From Cytophagales bacterium (GTDB lineage Bacteria; Bacteroidota; Bacteroidia; Cytophagales; Cyclobacteriaceae), in NCBI GenBank assembly GCA_020402945.1, contig JADBYQ010000070.1, positions 1 through 35,627 on the forward strand: 35,627 bases of DNA, given 5' to 3'. This document shows positions 30,224 to 35,627 of the stretch, piece after piece. Position numbers and translations under genes: made by a program. Positions within the stretch are counted from its first letter, which is position 1, and each line of letters opens with the position of its first letter. The notes beneath the pieces were generated by a model. The model was not told where the DNA came from and ran no database searches. It saw nothing but the letters and a program-made list of their open reading frames with translations.

Positions 30224-31698
30224 TGATGTCATTGAAAGAGAATAAAGGCAATCATTTTATAGTTAAATATTCTACGCCCTTTGTTTTATTGGTAATAGTA
30301 TTGTTAGCGACATTTTTGAGGTTGTATAAATTGGATTTTAAAAGCCTTTGGCTTGATGAACTCTATTCTGTGATACCAACCAATCCTGCTAATTCGATTG
30401 ATTTTATTATTAATTATTGCAAATCTGACCAACCTCCCCTTTATTTTATTCTTTTGCACTATTGGTTTAAGCTCTTTACTTATACTTCTTTCTCTGCGCG
30501 ATTATTTTCAGCTTTTATCGGCATTCTGGGAGTAATTGCCATGTATTTTTTGGGTAAGGAGATCAAGAATAAGCAAGTTGGATTAATGGCAAGCTTCTTG
30601 GTTTGTATAAACTACTTTGCTATTTATTACTCTCAAGAGGCGCGTTTTTACGGACTACTTTTCCTATTAACAGTGGTTTCTTTTACGTTCTTTGTAAGAA
30701 GTCTAAAGTATAAAACATTCGGCAGCTATACTGGATACTTTTTTTCTACAAGCGCTTTATTGTATACTCAATACTTTGGCATTCTAGTCTTTTTGATTCA
30801 AGGGGTAGTTTTTTTAGTCTTCGTGTTTCTATTTAAGGAAAAGGTTAGGTTTATCTTAACGGGAATATTTTTGGCGGTTTTAATATCAGTTTCTTTTCTT
30901 CCTTGGATACCTATTATACTTTATGATTTAACCATAAGTTCTTACTGGATAGGGAAACCCGAGCCTCATTTTATCCTCGTATTCTATTACCTGTATTGGG
31001 GAAAAGACGTTGTCACAAGCATCGTTTTGACGCTTGTCGTTTTTCCATACGTTCAACATTGGTATACTCTTTGGAAACAAAAAAAATTCAAAAATTTTGA
31101 AATGTTCATAGGTATTTTGTTGGCCTTATGGATATTTCTTAGTTACGCTGTGCCTTACTTTAAATCCATCTTTTCTACACCAGTGTTAATTCCCCGTTAT
31201 ACAGTGATCACCTTGCCGGCTATCTTTCTTGTTATGGCTCTTGGGTTTGATTTATTGAAAAGAAAAATAAGGAACGCGGTAGTGATTGTTTTGGCATTGT
31301 CTGCTGGCATTAATTTGTTTGCGGTTAACAATCATTATCGAAGAATAGATAAAGCCCAGTGGAGAGAAGCGGCAAATGTTGTTATTTCTAGGCATCAGAA
31401 TGATGTAAAAGTGTACTCAAATCTTGAGTGGTGGTATAACTTTTATTTTTATACAACAGAGCCACGCATTCGAGTAACTGGCACTTTTTCTTCCAATGAA
31501 GAAGCCGAGTTACAACCCTTTATTGATTTCGTAAGTACTGAAAGAGAGTTTTGGGTTTTATCATCTGAAGGTATAGACGGACTCAATAAGTTGCAGCAAC
31601 AACATGTTAATGAGAATTTTATAATTAAAGAGAGTCATAATTTTTATCGGTCGTCAGCTATTTTATACAGCAGGATCATGTCGCTTGACAAAAGATAG
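30223..31698 (+). CDS. GT39/ArnT-like integral membrane glycosyltransferase
   Basis: A 491-aa polytopic GT-C-fold protein with about ten or more hydrophobic segments and a short C-terminal soluble part (from about residue 380). The catalytic acidic pair in the first periplasmic loop is D45-E46 in SLWLDELYSV, followed by SDQPPLYFILLHYW and the YYSQEARFYGLL segment typical of PMT_2/GT39 relatives. It probably uses a polyprenyl-phosphate sugar to modify a glycan or lipid on the periplasmic side. The acceptor is unknown. It is translationally coupled to fcl by TAATG and marks the start of a more A+T-rich stretch. Confidence 0.83.
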   Translation: MMSLKENKGNHFIVKYSTPFVLLVIVLLATFLRLYKLDFKSLWLDELYSVIPTNPANSIDFIINYCKSDQPPLYFILLHYWFKLFTYTSFSARLFSAFIGILGVIAMYFLGKEIKNKQVGLMASFLVCINYFAIYYSQEARFYGLLFLLTVVSFTFFVRSLKYKTFGSYTGYFFSTSALLYTQYFGILVFLIQGVVFLVFVFLFKEKVRFILTGIFLAVLISVSFLPWIPIILYDLTISSYWIGKPEPHFILVFYYLYWGKDVVTSIVLTLVVFPYVQHWYTLWKQKKFKNFEMFIGILLALWIFLSYAVPYFKSIFSTPVLIPRYTVITLPAIFLVMALGFDLLKRKIRNAVVIVLALSAGINLFAVNNHYRRIDKAQWREAANVVISRHQNDVKVYSNLEWWYNFYFYTTEPRIRVTGTFSSNEEAELQPFIDFVSTEREFWVLSSEGIDGLNKLQQQHVNENFIIKESHNFYRSSAILYSRIMSLDKR

Positions 31699-31786
31699 CA
31701 AACCCGTAATGAGCATAATACTTGATCACTTTATTAACAGGAAAGCTATCAACTGATAAACTACTGCTGATACATTTTTTAATCAT

Positions 31787-33187
31787 ATGAAATTCAGATC
31801 AGCATACTTTACAACTTTAGCGGCAGTTAAAGAAAATAAGTTCATCGCCAGATTTCTTTTCACCACTGATCAAAGAGGAAAAATTGTCAGGAATAATATA
31901 GTTTATTCGTTTCTATTCAAAATACTTGGTACTCTATTAAGTTTATTTTTAGTTCCGCTAACACTAGGATACCTAAATCCAACAAAGTATGGAGTGTGGC
32001 TCACGCTTAGCGCTGTGATTTCATGGATTACCATTTTCGATGTTGGCCTAGGAAGCGGCCTGAGGAATAAATTGGCAGAGGCCTTTGCCAAAGATGATAA
32101 AATAAAGGCCAGGACATATGTTAGTACGACCTATGCCATTTTAGGCATAATAACCTGTCTGGTTTATGTTCTCTTTTTGGTTTTCGATTATTTCATTGAT
32201 TGGGCATTACTATTGAATGTAAATCCTGAGTTGAGCGATGAAGTGAATTCATTAACTCACTTGGTTTTTATTTTTTTTCTGTTTCGATTGGTATCCGGCC
32301 TAATCACCTCAATACTAACCGCAGACCAGCGGCTGGCTGCAGTTGGCTTCCTCGAGCTCCTTACAAATTTCTTTTCTGTTTTGGCAATAATTCTCCTTCC
32401 TTACTTTTTCAACAATTCGTTGTTGTGGGTTGGAGCAAGTATGAGCTTTATAACCTTTTTTGTTCCGGTAGTCGCCTCCTTGTATTATTTCAATTCTCGC
32501 TATAAGTTTTTCTCTCCCGCTTTCACCCACGTTAATTTTAAATTCTTTCGTGATCTTATGAATTTAAGTTTTGATTTCTTTGTGCTTTCAATCAGTACAA
32601 TCATTATTTATTTTAGTCAAAACCTTATCATTTCTCATTTATTTGGACCTGCTGAGGTAAGTACTTTTAATATCGCCTACAAATATTTTTTTTATATTAT
32701 AGTTATTCATGTATTAATTCTCAACCCAATGATTCCGGCATCTACGGAGGCCTATTATAAGAGCGATTTAGGATGGATAAAAAAGATACTACAAAAACTA
32801 ATATACCTCTGGATTGTAATAGTGGTTATTATTGTAATAATGGTACTCATGAGCGAGATTGTTTATAAACTTTGGATAGGGGAACAGATATTTATTCCTC
32901 TTCAAATAAGCTTATCAATGGGGGCCTATGTCATCATATTTACTTGGTATTGCACATTTGTATATTTAATTAACGGTATTGGAAAAATCAAACTTCAACT
33001 GTACGTACTTTTGATCGCAAGTTTTTTTATTATCCCTATTTCCATTTTCTTTGTGAAAAGATTGAACTTTGGAGTAGACGGGGTAATTATGGCTGGATTG
33101 ATTTGTACTATACCAGGCTCCATCATTATGCCCATTCAACTGAATAAACTTCTAAACAATAAAGCGAAAGGCATTTGGAATAAATGA
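31787..33187 (+). CDS. wzx: Wzx-type oligosaccharide flippase
   Basis: A 466-aa MOP-superfamily membrane protein with about 12-14 hydrophobic segments, predicted to flip undecaprenyl-diphosphate-linked repeat units across the inner membrane. The family-like N-terminal part is VYSFLFKILGTLLSLFLVPL, followed by YGVWLTLSAVISW and DVGLGSGLRNKLAEAFAKDD. It lies after an 88-nt gap with no clear terminator. Its TGA overlaps the first of two tandem copies of the next gene's start region. Confidence 0.87.
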   Translation: MKFRSAYFTTLAAVKENKFIARFLFTTDQRGKIVRNNIVYSFLFKILGTLLSLFLVPLTLGYLNPTKYGVWLTLSAVISWITIFDVGLGSGLRNKLAEAFAKDDKIKARTYVSTTYAILGIITCLVYVLFLVFDYFIDWALLLNVNPELSDEVNSLTHLVFIFFLFRLVSGLITSILTADQRLAAVGFLELLTNFFSVLAIILLPYFFNNSLLWVGASMSFITFFVPVVASLYYFNSRYKFFSPAFTHVNFKFFRDLMNLSFDFFVLSISTIIIYFSQNLIISHLFGPAEVSTFNIAYKYFFYIIVIHVLILNPMIPASTEAYYKSDLGWIKKILQKLIYLWIVIVVIIVIMVLMSEIVYKLWIGEQIFIPLQISLSMGAYVIIFTWYCTFVYLINGIGKIKLQLYVLLIASFFIIPISIFFVKRLNFGVDGVIMAGLICTIPGSIIMPIQLNKLLNNKAKGIWNK

Positions 33188-33216
33188 AAAAACTAATAAA
33201 TGAAAAAACTAATAAA
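33183..33216 (+). repeat. 16-bp tandem duplication at the FkbM start
   Basis: The 16-bp unit AATGAAAAAACTAATA occurs twice in perfect tandem (33183-33198 and 33199-33214), with the following AATGA beginning a third copy. Each unit holds an ATG-AAA-AAA-CTA-ATA start. The first ATG (33184) overlaps the wzx stop as ATGA but runs out of frame into TGA 33217-33219, giving an 11-codon peptide. The second ATG (33200) opens the FkbM gene. Confidence 0.9.
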
Positions 33217-33907
33217 TGATATACTAAAACCAACTGGCTATAAGTTCTCATCGATTGTAAGTAAATATGACCGAGTAAAGTATAAATGGCTAACAGAGTA
33301 CAATATTAAATCAATTATTGATGTTGGGGCAAATGAGGGTCAGTTTGCACTGGATATTACAAAAACTCTTAACATGGCAAAGGTTTACTCTTTTGAACCG
33401 CTCAAGGAGACCTTTGAAATACTCCAATCTCATATTGCACCTTTTGCCAATATGCGATGCTTTAATATGGCGCTTGGGGATTCTAATGGGCAAACAAAAA
33501 TTTATAAAAACGAGTATACGCCTAGTTCTTCAATTCTAGAGTTAGGTGATAAACATCTTGAAGCATATCCGGAAAGTAATAAAGTCTCTTTCGAAGAGAT
33601 TACAATCGGAAAATTAGATGATTTCTTGAATGAGACTGCTTTGGAGTTGGAGGATAACATTTTACTTAAAATTGATGTACAAGGATTTGAGGATAAAGTA
33701 ATTCTTGGAGCAAGTGAATCCTTAAAAAAGATAAAAGTAGTTTTTGTAGAGGTTAGCTTTTGGGAGTTGTATAAAAATCAAAGCTTATTTGACAATATCT
33801 ATTCCTTATTGAATACTCTAGGCTTCAAATATAGAGGCAATTATGACGTTTCTTACAATAAGGATAATGGACTTCCAATCTTCGCTGATGCAATTTTTAT
33901 TAGATGA
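33200..33907 (+). CDS. FkbM family SAM-dependent methyltransferase
   Basis: A 235-aa class I methyltransferase of the FkbM type, likely O-methylating a sugar hydroxyl in the surface glycan. SAM motif I is IIDVGANEGQFA (39-50), followed by YSFEPLKETFEIL, MALGDSNGQTKIY, SSSILELGD and LLKIDVQGFEDKVILGA, all family-typical. Length is usual. The start region carries a 16-bp tandem duplication, so the ancestral ATGA overlap with wzx now opens an 11-codon out-of-frame peptide and the true start is 33200. Expression efficiency may be altered (inference). Confidence 0.9.
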   Translation: MKKLINDILKPTGYKFSSIVSKYDRVKYKWLTEYNIKSIIDVGANEGQFALDITKTLNMAKVYSFEPLKETFEILQSHIAPFANMRCFNMALGDSNGQTKIYKNEYTPSSSILELGDKHLEAYPESNKVSFEEITIGKLDDFLNETALELEDNILLKIDVQGFEDKVILGASESLKKIKVVFVEVSFWELYKNQSLFDNIYSLLNTLGFKYRGNYDVSYNKDNGLPIFADAIFIR

Positions 33908-33908
33908 T

Positions 33909-34322
33909 ATATCTCAGTTGAGGTTATTAATAATGTTAGATTTCAGGAATGACCTCCATCAAAATCTTTACAACCCCGATTCCTCTTTTAGAAACGTTCA
34001 TAGCCTTTTAGATAAAAATGATCACTTAATTTTGCTCACTGGTAATCCACAAAGCAAAACAGCAAGAATTGTAAAAAGAAATTGGTGGTACTTTAACTTC
34101 CCTGAGCATGTCATTTTCCCATCACAATTCTTCCTAAAAGGTTTAAAATTGTTTAACCTACAACTATACCATAATACTTACAATGGAAAGATTTATCTTT
34201 CTAAAAGCCTATTCAAGTTTGCAAAAACATTTGTAGCGTACGTTTTAAAAGAGAAGAATTACACCGGGCTTCCATCTTTTGGTCCTGATCATGCTTTGGT
34301 TGTGCTTAAAAAAAGTCAGTAG
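33909..34322 (+). pseudogene. 5'-truncated class I SAM methyltransferase remnant
   Basis: An open frame of about 138 codons whose sequence matches only the C-terminal half of a sugar-locus methyltransferase. LRLLIMLDF resembles the post-motif strand, then NPDSSFRNVHSLLDKNDHLILLTGNPQSK and RNWWYFNFPEHVIFPSQFFL follow, and it ends FGPDHALVVLKKSQ. The N-terminal SAM-binding motif I is missing. Homology appears to begin right after the FkbM stop (33905-33907), as if a deletion joined FkbM to the middle of this gene. The only convenient start is ATG 33933, giving about 129 residues. A functional short protein is possible but unlikely to be a methyltransferase. Confidence 0.7.
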
Positions 34323-34352
34323 TATTTATTTAATATCCATTAAGTCATTTAC

Positions 34353-35372
34353 GTGAAAAGCATTCGCAATCTTAAAAACCTCCTTATTGATTTCTCAGAA
34401 TCGCGCGCACGTATTAAACGAATTAGAAGAGAGAATTACAAGTTCCTTAAGAAGGTACGGATTAGTACTAAAGATGGTATATTTTCAAACTTCATTAAAC
34501 TGCAAACTCCACAGCAACTTGGTGTTTGGGGTAAAACAGCTTTTGTAACCACTCTCAATCCAGATATTGAGCTTGTTCTTAACAAGCCGAACCCGTGGGT
34601 TAACTTACGCAGAGACATTGAGAAAAATTGGATGCTTCATATCGAGCCACCCGGGTATATTCGTAAACTGAATATGGCTAACCCCGAAACCATGAAAAAA
34701 TTCGGAAGAGTATACACATCCGATCCAAATCTTTATGAGAAGGGCGGAAAATTCATAGCCTCTCCCCCTTATGTACACTGGCACCTCGCCCTCAGTTCTT
34801 ACACTCACAACCCCGAAAACAAAGTATACGACTTTGATTTTTTGAAATCACAAGGCGTTCCAGAAAAGGAAGTTTCACTGGTTACAATTAACTCTAAAAT
34901 TAATGATCTGCCTGGTCACAAACTGAGAGCTGAATTTACCTCCAGAATAAGTGAGAGCAACCTAGAATACGGTTTATATGGAACAGAAAACTGGTCTACC
35001 TTCAAACAGTACAAAGGAAGAACATTAAACGGAAAATGGCCGATTTACTCAAAATCAAAGTATGTCCTTGCTATTGAAAATGAGGTTTCAGACTATTATT
35101 GGACTGAAAAATTTACGGATGCAGTTTTATGTTTCTGCATTCCTATTTACTACGGGTGCCCAAGAATAAAAGAGTACTTCCCTGAAGGTTCCTATATACC
35201 CCTTGATATCACAAAGAAAAGTGCCGTTGATGATTTACGGGATCTATTGGCGAGTGGTTTCTACGAAAAGAATATTCCAAATTTGCTGAAAGCAAGAGAA
35301 TTAATACTTGCTAAACACAATATGTTTAGTTTTATCGAATCAGAAGTCAATAAAAGTCATTCAATAAATTAA
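34353..35372 (+). CDS. GT10 family fucosyltransferase
   Basis: A 339-aa cytoplasmic or membrane-associated glycosyltransferase. The C-terminal GT10 nucleotide-binding region is clear: SKYVLAIENEVSDYYWTEKF, then DAVLCFCIPIYYGCPRIKEYFP and SYIPLD. It corresponds to alpha-1,3/1,4-fucosyltransferases that use GDP-fucose. The N-terminal half holds the acceptor domain (HIEPPGYIRKL, YTSDPNLY). gmd and fcl in the same locus would supply GDP-fucose, which supports the call. The start is GTG 34353 with no ATG nearby. The basic N-terminal segment (RARIKRIRREN) may bind the membrane surface. Confidence 0.88.
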   Translation: MKSIRNLKNLLIDFSESRARIKRIRRENYKFLKKVRISTKDGIFSNFIKLQTPQQLGVWGKTAFVTTLNPDIELVLNKPNPWVNLRRDIEKNWMLHIEPPGYIRKLNMANPETMKKFGRVYTSDPNLYEKGGKFIASPPYVHWHLALSSYTHNPENKVYDFDFLKSQGVPEKEVSLVTINSKINDLPGHKLRAEFTSRISESNLEYGLYGTENWSTFKQYKGRTLNGKWPIYSKSKYVLAIENEVSDYYWTEKFTDAVLCFCIPIYYGCPRIKEYFPEGSYIPLDITKKSAVDDLRDLLASGFYEKNIPNLLKARELILAKHNMFSFIESEVNKSHSIN

Positions 35373-35401
35373 TTACAAAAAATAAAGTATAAATCATAGC
35401 T

Positions 35402-35627
35402 ATGAATAAAATACTAGTTACTGGTTCGGCCGGCCTTATTGGAAGTGATGTTACTGCATTTTTTGCAAGTAAAGGATGGCATGTGATAGGGATTGACAAC
35501 AATATGAGAGCGGATTTTTTTGGATCCAATGGTGATACAAAATGGAATCGCGATCGATTGGTGGACACTTATAAAAATTATGAACATCATGATATTGATT
35601 TAAGAGATAGGAACAAGGTTGCAGACA
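35402..35627 (+). CDS. NAD-dependent epimerase, CDP-paratose 2-epimerase-like (partial)
   Basis: Starts at ATG 35402 and runs off the right edge after about 75 codons. The N-terminal NAD loop is LVTGSAGLIGSDVTAFFA (5-22). The segment IDNNMRADFFGSNGDTKWNRDRL and the following HHDIDLRDR resemble the CDP-paratose 2-epimerase (Tyv)-like branch of the extended SDR family. The substrate cannot be fixed from this part. It lies 29 nt after the GT10 gene and shows that the polysaccharide locus continues. Confidence 0.8.
   Translation, partial: MNKILVTGSAGLIGSDVTAFFASKGWHVIGIDNNMRADFFGSNGDTKWNRDRLVDTYKNYEHHDIDLRDRNKVAD

Noticed and set aside
1-35627. CRISPR arrays, insertion sequences, integrases, rRNA and tRNA genes
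   Set aside because: None seen: no regularly spaced repeats, no transposase or integrase motifs, and no convincing RNA-gene structure.

Overview
The window looks like chromosomal DNA of a member of the Bacteroidota, most likely the Cytophagales lineage. The grounds are TANNTTTG/TTTG-type promoters, the near absence of Shine-Dalgarno sequences, tight gene packing with many TAATG and ATGA overlaps, a degenerate glycogen-synthase-like gene divergent from panC, and a Ccm cytochrome c maturation set whose CcmE has the CXXXY haem-binding motif. No species is claimed.

Layout. (1) 1-230: the end of an unrecognised plus-strand reading frame and non-coding DNA. (2) 231-5307, minus strand: ridA, then gltX, a 71-aa protein, hicB-hicA, an AIM24/TIGR00266 protein, a saccharopine-dehydrogenase-like enzyme and a DUF4286 protein. 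(3) 5362-8707: a plus-strand 3-hydroxyacyl-CoA-dehydrogenase-like gene convergent with glmS, and the glycogen-synthase-like gene. (4) 8830-12660, plus strand: panC, panD, a YbhN/UPF0104 membrane protein, an rfaE2-type nucleotidyltransferase, a zinc metallopeptidase and two small membrane proteins, closed by a clear intrinsic terminator. (5) 12713-13852: an acyl-CoA dehydrogenase. (6) 13902-19581, minus strand: a wzz-like chain-length gene overlapping ccmB, then ccmC, a ccmD-like gene, ccmE, ccmF and a small Lys-rich ORF between inverted repeats. (7) 19651 to the right edge, plus strand: a surface-polysaccharide locus that continues beyond the window.

How the genes work together. The polysaccharide locus supplies at least three activated sugars. 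A TviB/WbpO-type dehydrogenase with WbpB-, WbpE- and WbpD-like enzymes gives UDP-2,3-diacetamido-2,3-dideoxyglucuronate. RfbA, RfbB and RfbC give dTDP-4-keto-L-rhamnose. Gmd and Fcl give GDP-L-fucose, which the GT10-family transferase at 34353 probably uses. A GT39-like integral membrane glycosyltransferase, a Wzx-type flippase and an FkbM methyltransferase serve assembly and decoration, and the divergent wzz-like gene probably sets chain length. No initiating transferase, Wzy polymerase or rfbD is seen.

I did not find a wholly new system. The points most worth a second look are the CXXXY CcmE, the wzz-ccmB overlap, a 16-bp duplication that displaces the FkbM start, a decapitated methyltransferase after it, two proteins that have lost cofactor or substrate motifs, and the small ORF in an 18-bp inverted repeat beside ccmF. 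The assembly half of the polysaccharide locus (from about 30.2 kb) is visibly more A+T-rich than the nucleotide-sugar half.
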